A program made the position numbers and the translations under genes. A model generated the notes under the pieces. It saw only the letters and a list, made by a program, of their open reading frames with translations, was not told the origin of the DNA and made no database searches. From Streptomyces sp. TRM68367 (lineage in GTDB: Bacteria > Actinomycetota > Actinomycetes > Streptomycetales > Streptomycetaceae), in assembly GCF_014495685.1 (NCBI RefSeq), contig NZ_JACTVI010000033.1, forward strand, positions 17,830 to 81,829: a DNA stretch of 64,000 bases, in the 5' to 3' direction. Within the stretch, counting starts at the first letter, position 1. Every line of letters begins with the position of its first letter. Of this stretch, positions 25,326 to 34,957 are shown piece after piece.

Positions 25326-27026
25326 ATGGACGCTGACGCCATCGAGGAGGGCCGCCGTCGCTGGCAGGCCCGGTACGACGCCGCTCGCACGCGGGAGGCG
25401 GACTTCACGACGCTCTCCGGGGATCCCGTGGAGCCGGTGTACGGGCCCAGGCCCGGCGACAGGTACGAGGGCTTCGAGCGGATCGGCTGGCCGGGGGAGT
25501 ATCCGTTCACCCGCGGCCTGTATCCGACCGGCTACCGGGGGCGTACGTGGACCATCCGGCAGTTCGCCGGGTTCGGGAACGCCGAGCAGACCAACGAGCG
25601 CTACAGGATGATCCTCCGCAACGGCGGGGGCGGGCTGTCCGTGGCCTTCGACATGCCGACGCTGATGGGGCGCGACTCCGACGATGCGCGGTCGCTGGGC
25701 GAGGTCGGGCACTGTGGTGTGGCGATCGACTCGGCGGCGGACATGGACGTGCTGTTCCGGGACATCCCGCTCGGGGACGTCACCACCTCCATGACCATCA
25801 GCGGGCCGGCCGTTCCGCTGTTCTGCATGTACCTCGTCGCCGCCGAGCGGCAGGGCGTGGATCCGTCCGTGCTGAACGGCACGCTGCAGACGGACATCTT
25901 CAAGGAGTACATCGCCCAGAAGGAGTGGCTCTTCCAGCCCGAGCCGCATCTGCGGTTGATCGGCGATCTGATGGAGTACTGCGCGTCGCGCATCCCCGCG
26001 TACAAGCCGCTGTCGGTCTCCGGCTACCACATCCGCGAGGCGGGCTCGACGGCCGCGCAGGAGCTGGCGTACACGCTGGCGGACGGGTTCGGGTACGTGG
26101 AGCTGGGCCTGTCGCGCGGGCTGGACGTCGACATGTTCGCGCCCGGGCTGTCCTTCTTCTTCGACGCGCATGTCGATTTCTTCGAGGAGATCGCCAAGTT
26201 CCGGGCGGCGCGGCGGATCTGGGCGCGGTGGATGCGGGACGTGTACGGGGCGAAGACCGAGAAGGCGCAGTGGCTGCGGTTCCACACGCAGACCGCGGGG
26301 GTCTCGCTGACGGCGCAGCAGCCGTACAACAACGTGGTGCGGACGGCTGTGGAGGCGCTGGCGGCGGTGCTGGGCGGGACGAACTCGCTGCACACGAACG
26401 CGCTCGACGAGACGCTGGCGTTGCCGAGTGAGCAGGCGGCGGAGATCGCGTTGCGGACGCAGCAGGTGCTCATGGAGGAGACCGGGGTCGCCAATGTGGC
26501 CGATCCGCTGGGGGGTTCGTGGTTCGTGGAGCAGTTGACGGACCGGATCGAGGCGGAGGCGGAGAAGATCTTCGAGCGGATCAAGGAGCGGGGACTGCGG
26601 GCGCATCCGGACGGGCGGCATCCGATCGGGCCGGTGACGTCGGGGATTCTGCGCGGGATCGAGGACGGGTGGTTCACCGGGGAGATCGCGGAGTCGGCGT
26701 TCCGGTATCAGCAGGCGCTGGAGAAGGGCGACAAGAAGGTCGTCGGGGTGAACGCGCACACCGGGTCCGTGTCCGGGGATCTGGAGATTCTGCGGGTCAG
26801 TCATGAGGTGGAGCGGGAGCAGGTGCGGGTGCTGGGGGCGCGGAGGAGTGGGCGCAATGACTCGGCCGTGCGCTCCGCGCTGGATGCGATGGTTGAGGCG
26901 GCGCGGTCCGATGCCAATCTGATCGAGCCGATGCTGGAGGCGGTGCGGGTGGAGGCGACGCTGGGGGAGATCTGCGGGGTGCTGCGGGACGAGTGGGGGG
27001 AGTACACGGAGCCGGCCGGTTTCTGA
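25326..27026 (+). CDS. icmA: Isobutyryl-CoA mutase large subunit
   Basis: The 566-residue B12-dependent acyl-CoA mutase substrate subunit lacks the C-terminal B12-binding domain. It should interconvert isobutyryl-CoA and n-butyryl-CoA with a separate small subunit, IcmB, not in this window. Specificity residues agree with IcmA: F80 in RQFAGFG and Q198 in EYIAQKEW, where methylmalonyl-CoA mutases have Tyr and Arg. The length equals that known for IcmA. Annotation as methylmalonyl-CoA mutase would therefore be imprecise. MeaB (6808) is a likely chaperone. Confidence 0.93.
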   Translation: MDADAIEEGRRRWQARYDAARTREADFTTLSGDPVEPVYGPRPGDRYEGFERIGWPGEYPFTRGLYPTGYRGRTWTIRQFAGFGNAEQTNERYRMILRNGGGGLSVAFDMPTLMGRDSDDARSLGEVGHCGVAIDSAADMDVLFRDIPLGDVTTSMTISGPAVPLFCMYLVAAERQGVDPSVLNGTLQTDIFKEYIAQKEWLFQPEPHLRLIGDLMEYCASRIPAYKPLSVSGYHIREAGSTAAQELAYTLADGFGYVELGLSRGLDVDMFAPGLSFFFDAHVDFFEEIAKFRAARRIWARWMRDVYGAKTEKAQWLRFHTQTAGVSLTAQQPYNNVVRTAVEALAAVLGGTNSLHTNALDETLALPSEQAAEIALRTQQVLMEETGVANVADPLGGSWFVEQLTDRIEAEAEKIFERIKERGLRAHPDGRHPIGPVTSGILRGIEDGWFTGEIAESAFRYQQALEKGDKKVVGVNAHTGSVSGDLEILRVSHEVEREQVRVLGARRSGRNDSAVRSALDAMVEAARSDANLIEPMLEAVRVEATLGEICGVLRDEWGEYTEPAGF

Positions 27027-27084
27027 ACAACCCCGGCTCCGGTGCCGGATCCGCGTGCCAGGATGGGCCGCGGAGGAGGGCACC

Positions 27085-27849
27085 GTGGGCTGGGATCCGT
27101 ACGAACTGCTGGAGCCGTGGCTGGACGCGACCGTGTATCCCCCGCGTACGCGCGAGAACTACCGGGAACACGTCGGGCTCCGGCACTGCCGTGAGGCCGA
27201 GCTGCCCTGGGACCGGGTCGCCGCTCAGCACATCGCCCTGTGGGCCCATCGGCCCGGGGCGCCCCACAGCGCGACGGCCCGGCGCGTCTCCGCCGTCCGT
27301 TCCTTCTACGCGTAAGCCCTCCGGGGGGACGCCGTCGTGTACAACCCGGCGGCCCGCCGTTCCCGTCTCACGAATCCGGCCCAGTTGACGCCGGCGGGCC
27401 TCGATCCCTGGCAGATCGCCGTGCTCCTCGCCGCGTTCGACGAGCGGGGTCCGGCCGAGTCGCGCCACCCTCGCCAGGACCGCGCCTGCGGCTACCTGCA
27501 ACTCGGCCTCGGGCTGCGCTCCGGCGCGGTGCTGGCCATCTGCCTCGACGACCTCAGCACCGAGCGGGAGGTCGGTCGTGGCGCCGACACACTGCGGCTG
27601 TCCGACCCGGGGGGAGGGCACCGCATGGTCCCCCTGCCGGCGCTGCTCGGTGAGGCCGTCAGCGCCTACCTTCCGCGCAGGCGTCCGCCCCGTGACAGCA
27701 CGCGTGGCGGGCCGCTCTTCACCGCCCGTACGGGCATCAAGATGCCGAGCCGCTACCCGCATGACCTGCTGCGGGCGGTGGCTGGGGGGAGCGGTCTGCT
27801 TTCGCGGCTCGTATCAGATGGCCCAGGCGGGCGGGCGTGGTCACGATGA
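27085..27849 (+). pseudogene. Tyrosine-recombinase-like gene with in-frame stop and lost C-terminus
   Basis: The N-terminal SAM-like core-binding domain reads from VGWDPYELLEPWLDATVYP to AVRSFYA. A TAA then interrupts at 27313, and the same frame continues with LTPAGLDPWQIAVLLAAFDE and the first catalytic-type Arg region GLGLRSGAVLAICLDDL. The alignment to integrases fails near 27785, before the HxxR and Tyr motifs. GGAGGAGGG precedes the GTG at 27085. TAA is rare here and both defects point to a dead gene. It sits directly after icmA. Confidence 0.65.
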
Positions 27850-28060
27850 CCTTGTGCGGGGCGTCGCTCTCGCTGGCGGAGGGTTCCGTCGGGGGCGGCG
27901 GCGAGGTAGAGGGAGCCTGGTACTGCCTGCGCTTCGGGTGTGGTCGACGCGGCTGACGCCCGAGTATGTCCGTGTACTGGCGGTCCAGTCGGAAGGCTAC
28001 GGCACCCTCGGTTGTGGCGTGTCGTGGCTGCTCATCGTCGAAGAGGTTGCGGATCTTCAT
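27737..28060 (-). CDS. Small hypothetical protein (uncertain)
   Basis: This 107-residue frame begins MKIRNLFDDEQPRHATTEG and has a Pro/Ser-rich middle and the stretch HKVIVTTPARLGHLIRAAK. I do not recognise it. The start looks like a real N-terminus and overlaps the 3-prime end of the TetR gene on the same strand by 29 bases. Its last third overlaps the integrase pseudogene on the other strand, so the true end may have been replaced at the junction near 27785. Confidence 0.35.
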   Translation of the reverse strand: MKIRNLFDDEQPRHATTEGAVAFRLDRQYTDILGRQPRRPHPKRRQYQAPSTSPPPPTEPSASESDAPHKVIVTTPARLGHLIRAAKADRSPQPPPAAGHAGSGSAS

Positions 28061-28703
28061 GAGTGAGGGAGGAGACCACCGCCGTCACCCCGCCGACCAG
28101 CAGCGTGGTGAGGCGGCCGATCCACTCGGCGTCGGCGGGTTCCGCGCTCACCAGCGTACGGTGCACCACTGCGCCCGCCACCACGTCGAAGATGAGGTCC
28201 GCGGTGCGGGCGGCCGCCGCGGGGTCGTCCTCCGGCGGCAGCTCGCCGCGTTTCTGCGCACGTGCCCGGCCCTCGAACACCAGACGTTTCTGGCGGTCGA
28301 CGATCGACGTGCGGATGTGTTCCCGCAACGCGTCGTCCCGTGTCGACTCCGCGACCACCGCCATCAGCCCGCTCTTCGCCTCGGGGCGGGTGAGGATCGA
28401 TGCGAACTGGAGCACCACGCCCTCGATGTCCGCGGCCAGGCTGCCGCGGTCGGGGAGTTCGAGTTCGTCGAAGAGTTCCGCGACCGCGTCGACGACCAGT
28501 TCGTTCTTGCCCGCCCAGCGGCGGTAGAGGGTCGTCTTCGCCACCCCCGCCCGCGTCGCCACGTCTCCCAGGGTGAGCTTCGACCAGCCCAGTTCGACCA
28601 GCGCCGCCCGCGTCGCGGACAGGATCGCGGCGTCCGCGGCGGTGCTGCGCGGCCGGCCGGTGCGGCTGGCGGGCGCGCGGCTCGCTGGGGTGCGGCTCTG
28701 CAT
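28032..28703 (-). CDS. TetR-family transcriptional regulator
   Basis: The 223-residue product has the N-terminal helix-turn-helix LTLGDVATRAGVAKTTLYRRW (about residues 42-62) and a C-terminal ligand domain of the TetR_C type with QKRLVFEGRARAQKRGELPP. The ligand is unknown. I chose the ATG at 28703; the frame is open upstream to 28751 without family similarity. It is divergent from the thioredoxin/TPR gene, and a 17-bp palindrome between them is a plausible operator. Confidence 0.87.
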   Translation of the reverse strand: MQSRTPASRAPASRTGRPRSTAADAAILSATRAALVELGWSKLTLGDVATRAGVAKTTLYRRWAGKNELVVDAVAELFDELELPDRGSLAADIEGVVLQFASILTRPEAKSGLMAVVAESTRDDALREHIRTSIVDRQKRLVFEGRARAQKRGELPPEDDPAAAARTADLIFDVVAGAVVHRTLVSAEPADAEWIGRLTTLLVGGVTAVVSSLTHEDPQPLRR

Positions 28704-28787
28704 GCCATGACCATAGACCGGTGGGTGTTGTGTGGCCGTGAGGGAGATCACCGGGGGGTGGTGTTCCGCGAGTGCTGCCGGGTATTA

Positions 28788-28804
28788 CGCTACGGGGCGT
28801 AGCG
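28788..28804. promoter_or_regulatory. 17-bp palindrome, candidate TetR operator
   Basis: CGCTACG and CGTAGCG flank GGG, in the context TTACGCTACG...CGTAGCGAAA. Its size, symmetry and position between divergent tetR and the thioredoxin/TPR gene are typical of TetR autoregulatory operators. Binding is inferred only. Confidence 0.5.
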
Positions 28805-28921
28805 AAAGTTGGTGCGACGACCACCTGGCGCCGGTGGGGACCCGGCGCCGAACAACACACCGGCGGACCGGCCTTCACGCCGCTTTTCACATGTGCGCGC
28901 AGAACGGGGGAGGATAGACGC

Positions 28922-29899
28922 ATGCAGCCACGGAACATGTCCATGAGCGGAGTCGTCGACCTCTCCGCGGTGAAGGCGGCCCAGGAGGCCAAGGAGAAGG
29001 CGGAGCAGGCGCGGGCCCAGGCCGCCCGGCAGGGCGGGGGAGGGGCCGTATCGCCCGCCGATCTCGTCATCGACGTCGACGAGGCGGGGTTCGAGAGCGA
29101 CGTCCTGCAGCGGTCCACCGAGGTGCCCGTCGTCATCGACTTCTGGGCCGAGTGGTGCGAGCCCTGCAAACAGCTGAGCCCGGTCCTCGAACGTCTCGCC
29201 GTCGAGTACAACGGGCGGTTCGTGCTCGCCAAGATCGACGTCGACGCCAACCAGATGCTGATGCAGCAGTTCGGGATCCAGGGGATCCCGGCGGTGTTCG
29301 CCGTCGTCGCGGGCCAGGCGCTGCCGCTGTTCCAGGGTGCCGCCGGTGAGGCGCAGATCCGGCAGACCCTCGACCAGTTGGTGACCGTCGCCGAGCAGCG
29401 CTTCGGGCTGACCGGCCTGACCGTCGCCCCGGACGCCGAGCCGGGCGACGCGTCCGAGGAGGCGCCCAGCCGGCCGGCGGGGCCGTACGACGCCGTGCTG
29501 GAGGCTGCCGTACAGGCGCTGGACTCGGGAGATCTGGCCGGGGCCGTCCAGGCGTACAAGAACGTGCTGAACGAGGACCCGGGCAACTCGGAGGCCAAAC
29601 TCGGGCTCGCCCAGGCCGAGTTGCTCCAGCGGGTGCAGGGCGTCGACCCGCAGCAGGTGCGCAAGGACGCGGCCGACCGGCCCGGTGACCCGCAGGCGCA
29701 GATCGCCGCGGCGGATCTGGATCTCGTCGGCGGCCATGTCGAGGACGCGTTCGGCCGGCTCATCGAGACCGTGGGGCGCACGGCCGGTGACGACCGGGAC
29801 ACCGTGCGGATGCGCCTGCTGGAGCTGTTCGAGGTGGTCGGCGCCGAGGATCCGCGGGTGATCGCGGCCCGCCGGGCCCTGGCGCGCGCCCTGTTCTGA
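28922..29899 (+). CDS. Thioredoxin-TPR co-chaperone (YbbN/CnoX-like)
   Basis: The 325-residue product has an Ala/Gln-rich N-terminal leader (about 1-45), a thioredoxin domain with WAEWCEPCKQ (C79 and C82) and a C-terminal TPR-like region (about 180-325) with AVQALDSGDLAGAVQAYKNV. This is the YbbN/CnoX plan, a holdase linked to GroEL and redox stress. Unlike E. coli YbbN, both Cys are kept, so it may be redox active. GGAGG lies seven bases before the ATG at 28922. Confidence 0.87.
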   Translation: MQPRNMSMSGVVDLSAVKAAQEAKEKAEQARAQAARQGGGGAVSPADLVIDVDEAGFESDVLQRSTEVPVVIDFWAEWCEPCKQLSPVLERLAVEYNGRFVLAKIDVDANQMLMQQFGIQGIPAVFAVVAGQALPLFQGAAGEAQIRQTLDQLVTVAEQRFGLTGLTVAPDAEPGDASEEAPSRPAGPYDAVLEAAVQALDSGDLAGAVQAYKNVLNEDPGNSEAKLGLAQAELLQRVQGVDPQQVRKDAADRPGDPQAQIAAADLDLVGGHVEDAFGRLIETVGRTAGDDRDTVRMRLLELFEVVGAEDPRVIAARRALARALF

Positions 29900-29985
29900 G
29901 TGGGGCGCACACCCGGGTGCTGACCAGTTGCTAAACACTGGGGCATGTGATGCCCGAGTGAAAAAATTGCCGACAGAGTGTCACT

Positions 29986-30023
29986 GCGGCCGCGCTTTAC
30001 CAAAACTTGGTAATCGCGGCCGC
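29986..30023. promoter_or_regulatory. Nested inverted repeat upstream of the DUF6230 operon
   Basis: An outer pair GCGGCCGCG/CGCGGCCGC (29986-29994 and 30015-30023) encloses an inner pair TTACCAA/TTGGTAA (29997-30003 and 30007-30013) with a three-base centre. Just downstream is TTACT-GCG-AGTAA (30026-30038). It could be a regulator site or an RNA hairpin ending the thioredoxin/TPR transcript about 90 bp upstream. The AT-containing inner half-sites favour a protein-binding site. Confidence 0.45.
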
Positions 30024-30152
30024 TGTTACTGCGAGTAAGTCGCTGACGTTGATCTGTCGGGTTCTGTCCAGCGATCAACGGGTTTGCCCACAGGATGGAC
30101 GACACCCTCTGTGGCCGAGTGGGACCGCGGGGTCGTTGTTCGGTCATCCGGC

Positions 30153-30170
30153 CGTTACTAGTGAGTAACG
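30153..30170. promoter_or_regulatory. Palindrome CGTTACT-N4-AGTAACG
   Basis: Seven-base arms at 30153-30159 and 30164-30170 repeat the TTACT/AGTAA theme seen at 30026-30038. Two copies of one half-site pattern within 145 bp upstream of the DUF6230 gene suggest an operator pair for a dimeric regulator, possibly TetR type. No regulator is assigned. Confidence 0.45.
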
Positions 30171-30192
30171 AACCCCCTTGTGCCGACGGCGA

Positions 30193-30344
30193 GAATGGAC
30201 CACGATCGGCCACGCTCGGTCCATTCCCGTACCCCGGCAGCCGGTTGGGGCGACGGGACTTCCTGGGTCCCCACCGGGCAGAGCCGGCGGCAGTGGCGCC
30301 GGCTCTTGGACAGGGGGGTCTTCGCCTCTCGGCGAAGCCTGTCC
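30193..30344 (+). other. Run of three hairpins in the long leader of the DUF6230 gene
   Basis: The first hairpin has 9-bp arms (30193-30201 and 30218-30226, GAATGGACC/GGTCCATTC). The second has 9-bp arms (30280-30288 and 30298-30306, AGAGCCGGC/GCCGGCTCT). The third is two-part: 30308-30314 with 30338-30344 (GGACAGG/CCTGTCC) and 30320-30326 with 30331-30337 (CTTCGCC/GGCGAAG). There is no open reading frame of note between 29900 and 30549. The series could be a structured 5-prime leader, an attenuator or a small RNA. I could not match it to a named riboswitch. Confidence 0.4.
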
Positions 30345-30549
30345 AGCAAGGTTGTGCGTGATGCGTGTCAGGCGCGACCAGTGGTTGTCGCTCGGGGGTG
30401 ATCGCCAGTGATTCGGGCGCGTTCCAGCGCCACCGAGCGCGGGCGCTCTCCTTTCCGAGGACGTAGCACTTCTCCCATCCCTGCCCGGCCGAGCCGCCGA
30501 CTGGGGGCCCGACACAGGGCAGGCGATGTACGTCCGAGAAGGAGGAAAA

Positions 30550-31185
30550 ATGGAGTCCCAGGTGCGTGGCGGGACCAGATGGAAGCGGTTCGCTGTGGTG
30601 ATGGTGCCCAGCGTCGCCGCCGCGGCATGTGTGGGTGTCGGACTCGCGCAGGGTGCGCTGGCCGCGTCGTTCAGCGTGTCCGGCCAGCAGTTCAAGGTGA
30701 CGGCCAGTCACCTGCACGGTGACGGGTTCGCCCAGTACGGCGGTCTCGACAACGTCTACACCTCGCCCGAGGGCAAGGACAAGAAGCGGGTCCCGGTCGC
30801 GATCTCGTCGTTCACCGACGCGACGATCAAGAACATGTGTCAGTCCGTGGCCACGCCGATCCCCCTCATAGGCAAGACGGTCTACCTCCGTCTTGAGGCG
30901 GGCAACAGCAAGCCGGTCGAGGCTCACAACCTCTACATCGACGTCGCTCAGCTCGACGCCGATGCCGAGTTCAAGAACATCGACATCGGCGTTGCGGTCC
31001 AGGACAAGACGCGTGGTCCCGAGGTCAAGGACAAGTCCGTGCTGCCGGGTGGCTTCGCCCAGCAGGCGGAGTCGGCCGACCTCTACGGCGTCAAGCAGAC
31101 GGCGTGGGCGACCACGGCCGGTACGTTCAAGCTCAGCGGCCTGTCGATGCGTCTCGGCATGGACAAGAACATGGAGTGCTACTGA
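30550..31185 (+). CDS. DUF6230 secreted/envelope protein
   Basis: The 211-residue product has a signal-like N-terminus (basic residues, then a hydrophobic run from about 15 to 38 ending ALAA). The rest matches the actinomycete DUF6230 family, including FSVSGQQFKVTASHLHGDGF and a C-terminal Cys in MDKNMECY. Function is unknown. The ATG at 30550 has AAGGAGG four bases upstream, one of the best ribosome sites in the window, which suggests high expression. It heads a probable three-gene operon and has a 650-bp upstream region. Confidence 0.85.
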   Translation: MESQVRGGTRWKRFAVVMVPSVAAAACVGVGLAQGALAASFSVSGQQFKVTASHLHGDGFAQYGGLDNVYTSPEGKDKKRVPVAISSFTDATIKNMCQSVATPIPLIGKTVYLRLEAGNSKPVEAHNLYIDVAQLDADAEFKNIDIGVAVQDKTRGPEVKDKSVLPGGFAQQAESADLYGVKQTAWATTAGTFKLSGLSMRLGMDKNMECY

Positions 31186-31229
31186 CGGCCTCCGTCACAC
31201 GGGCACCCCGGGGCGGCTGAGCTCCCCCA

Positions 31230-31259
31230 GGGGCGGGGAAGCTGTCGCTTCTCCGCCCC
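31230..31259 (+). terminator. 13-bp hairpin after the DUF6230 gene
   Basis: Arms 31230-31242 and 31247-31259 (GGGGCGGGGAAGC and GCTTCTCCGCCCC, one G-T pair) enclose a TGTC loop. It lies between the first and second genes of the unit and may attenuate transcription so that DUF6230 is made in excess. Confidence 0.6.
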
Positions 31260-31373
31260 GAGGGCCCGGCCCGGCCGTGTACCGGGCACCTACACAGACT
31301 CAGATCTTCCGGCTTCTCCACGCCTACGGCCGAGCCGGTACGTACTTTCACCGGACCGAGGGAGCTGTTTTCC

Positions 31374-31947
31374 ATGAGTGCCGAGACTCCGGTCCAGAGC
31401 GCCGGGACCTTCACCCGGTTGCGTCGGCGATTCCGCGCCTGGCGGGGCAACCGGCCGTTCTGGGCAGGACTGTTCACCATCCTCGGCGGGGTGCCGATCG
31501 CCTACTTCCCCTACGCCACGTTCAAGCTGGGCACCATGTCGCTCACCATGGCGACCACCGCGGGGGCCGGCTCCCTCATCATCGGGGTTCTCCTGATCAC
31601 GCTGGGCCTGACCATGTGGTATCAGCAGGCGACGCGCATCTTCGCCGGTATCGCGGCGATCATCCTCGCCCTGGTGTCCCTGGTGGTCTCCAACATCGGC
31701 GGCTTCATCATCGGATTCCTGCTGGCGATGGTCGGCGGCGCGCTCGCCGTCTCCTGGGCGCCGGGCGACGCGGCGTCCTCGGACGCCGGGCAGAAGGAGG
31801 CCGACCGGGGGCCGACGGGAGAGGGCGCCCCCGGATCCGCTCCGGAGGGCACCGCGGGTGAACCGGGTGAGCCGCACTATCCGTACGGGCCTGGCGACGG
31901 CGGACCGGCGGGCGGCATCCGGGCAGAGGAGCGCAACGGGGGGTACC

Positions 31948-31958
<11 letters not shown>
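31374..31958 (+). CDS. DUF6114 membrane protein
   Basis: The 194-residue product has a basic cytoplasmic start (RLRRRFRAWRGNRPFW), four close-set hydrophobic helices between about residues 30 and 125, and a Gly/Pro/Asp-rich hydrophilic tail. This is the DUF6114 family that accompanies DUF6230 in actinomycetes. Function is unknown. GGGAG precedes the ATG at 31374 and the end overlaps the next gene by 11 bases. Confidence 0.85.
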
Positions 31959-33219
<1,261 letters not shown>

Positions 33220-33266
33220 CCGGCCGGCCGTACAGGCCCGCCGCAAGCCTCTCCGGGAGCCGCGAA

Positions 33267-33310
33267 GGACTGTGCCCCCGCCGGGTTCCGACCCGGCGGG
33301 GGCACAGTCC
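33267..33310. terminator. 20-bp perfect hairpin terminator
   Basis: Arms 33267-33286 and 33291-33310 are perfectly complementary with a TCCG tetraloop. It lies 48 bp after the operon stop and, with the next hairpin, separates this operon from convergent pyk. Confidence 0.9.
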
Positions 33311-33390
33311 GCTGTGAGGGACGGCTGGTGTCGCCGTCGGGCCTCCACGGCCGCCGTCGCCTTGGGGCCTCGCCGAGGAAGAGACCGAAA

Positions 33391-33433
33391 AGCGAGGGCG
33401 ACCCCTACTTACCGGCGGGAGGGCGCCCTCGCT
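33391..33433 (-). terminator. Hairpin terminator of pyruvate kinase gene
   Basis: AGCGAGGGCG (33391-33400) pairs with CGCCCTCGCT (33424-33433), 24 bp beyond the pyk stop. The loop is long (23 bases). On the minus strand the stem is followed by TTTTCGG, consistent with pyk termination. Confidence 0.65.
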
Positions 33434-33456
33434 GTCGTAGAGCTGTTTCTGCGGCG

Positions 33457-34884
33457 TCAGCCGCGGCCCTCGCCCAGGTGGTGGATGCGGACCATGTTGG
33501 TGGTGCCGGGGACGCCGGGCGGGGAGCCGGCGGTGATGATCACGATGTCGCCCTCGTGGAACTGGTCCATCTTGATCATCTCCTGCTCGACCAGGTCGAC
33601 CATCTCGTCGGTGCTGTTGACGAACGGCACGACGTACGGGTCCACGCCCCAACTGAGCGTCATCTGGTTGCGGGTGGACTCGTCCGTGGTGAACGCGACG
33701 ATCGGCTGGGCGGCGCGGTAGCGGCACAGGCGGCGGGCGGTGTCGCCGGACTGCGTGAAGGCCACCAGGCCCTTGCCGCCGAGGAAGTCGGCGATCTCGC
33801 AGGCCGCGCGGGCGACCGAACCGCCCTGCGTGCGCGGCTTCTTGCCGGGCACGAGCGGCTGGAGCCCCTTCGACAGCAGTTCCTGCTCGGCCGCCTGGAC
33901 GATCTTCGACATCGTCTTGACGGTCTCGATCGGGAACGCGCCGACGCTCGACTCGGCGGACAGCATGACCGCGTCCGCGCCGTCCAGGATCGCGTTGGCC
34001 ACGTCGGAGGCCTCGGCGCGGGTCGGGCGCGAGTTGGTGATCATGGACTCCATCATCTGGGTCGCCACGATCACCGGCTTGGCGTTGCGCCGGCACAGCT
34101 CGATCAGGCGCTTCTGCACCATGGGGACCTTCTCGAGCGGGTACTCGACGGCCAGGTCGCCGCGCGCGACCATCACGCCGTCGAACGCCATCACGACGTC
34201 CTCCATGTTCTCCACCGCCTGCGGCTTCTCCACCTTGGCGATGACCGGGACGCGGCGGCCCTCCTCGTCCATGACGCGGTGCACGTCCTCGACGTCCTTG
34301 GCGCCCCGGACGAAGGACAGCGCGACCAGGTCGCAGCCCATGCGGAGGGCGAAGCGCAGGTCCTCGACGTCCTTCTCGGACAGCGCCGGGACGTTGACGG
34401 CCGCGCCGGGCAGGTTGATGCCCTTGTGGTCGGAGATGACGCCGCCCTCGATGACGATCGTCCTCACGCGCGGGCCGTCGACCTCGGTGACCTTCAGCTC
34501 GACGTTGCCGTCGTTGATGAGTACCTGGTCGCCCTTGGCGACGTCGCCCGGCAGGCCCTTGTAGGTCGTCCCGCAGATCGTCTTGTCGCCCGGGACGTCC
34601 TCGGTGGTGACGGTGAACTCGTCACCGCGCACCAGCTCCACCGGGCCCTCGGCGAAGGTCTCCAGACGGATCTTCGGGCCCTGCAGGTCGGCGAGGACCC
34701 CGATGGGCCGGCCGGTCTCCTTGGCGGCGGCCCGGACCCGGTCGTACCGGCCCTGGTGCTCGGCGTGCGTGCCGTGGCTGAAGTTGAAGCGGGCCACGTT
34801 CATGCCGGCTTCGATCAGCGCGACAAGCTGCTCGTGGGAGTCGACCGCGGGGCCGAGAGTACAGACAATTTTCGAACGGCGCAT
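33457..34884 (-). CDS. pyk: Pyruvate kinase
   Basis: The 475-residue product converts phosphoenolpyruvate and ADP to pyruvate and ATP. Visible features are MRRSKIVCTLGPAV at the start, MNVARFNFSHG, the catalytic region VIAKVEKPQAVENM, the metal-binding MVARGDLAVEYP and the signature TQMMESMITNSRPTRAE. Length is normal. It forms a minus-strand block with ackA (73 bp upstream) and pta, coupling glycolytic output to acetate. Streptomyces usually have two pyruvate kinases; this matches the one next to ackA-pta in S. coelicolor as I recall it. Confidence 0.95.
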   Translation of the reverse strand: MRRSKIVCTLGPAVDSHEQLVALIEAGMNVARFNFSHGTHAEHQGRYDRVRAAAKETGRPIGVLADLQGPKIRLETFAEGPVELVRGDEFTVTTEDVPGDKTICGTTYKGLPGDVAKGDQVLINDGNVELKVTEVDGPRVRTIVIEGGVISDHKGINLPGAAVNVPALSEKDVEDLRFALRMGCDLVALSFVRGAKDVEDVHRVMDEEGRRVPVIAKVEKPQAVENMEDVVMAFDGVMVARGDLAVEYPLEKVPMVQKRLIELCRRNAKPVIVATQMMESMITNSRPTRAEASDVANAILDGADAVMLSAESSVGAFPIETVKTMSKIVQAAEQELLSKGLQPLVPGKKPRTQGGSVARAACEIADFLGGKGLVAFTQSGDTARRLCRYRAAQPIVAFTTDESTRNQMTLSWGVDPYVVPFVNSTDEMVDLVEQEMIKMDQFHEGDIVIITAGSPPGVPGTTNMVRIHHLGEGRG

Positions 34885-34957
34885 GGAGCGATCCTATCGG
34901 TTTGTTTCGCTACCGAATATTCCGGCTGGCGGAAATGACAAATGAGGAAGTCGGCGC

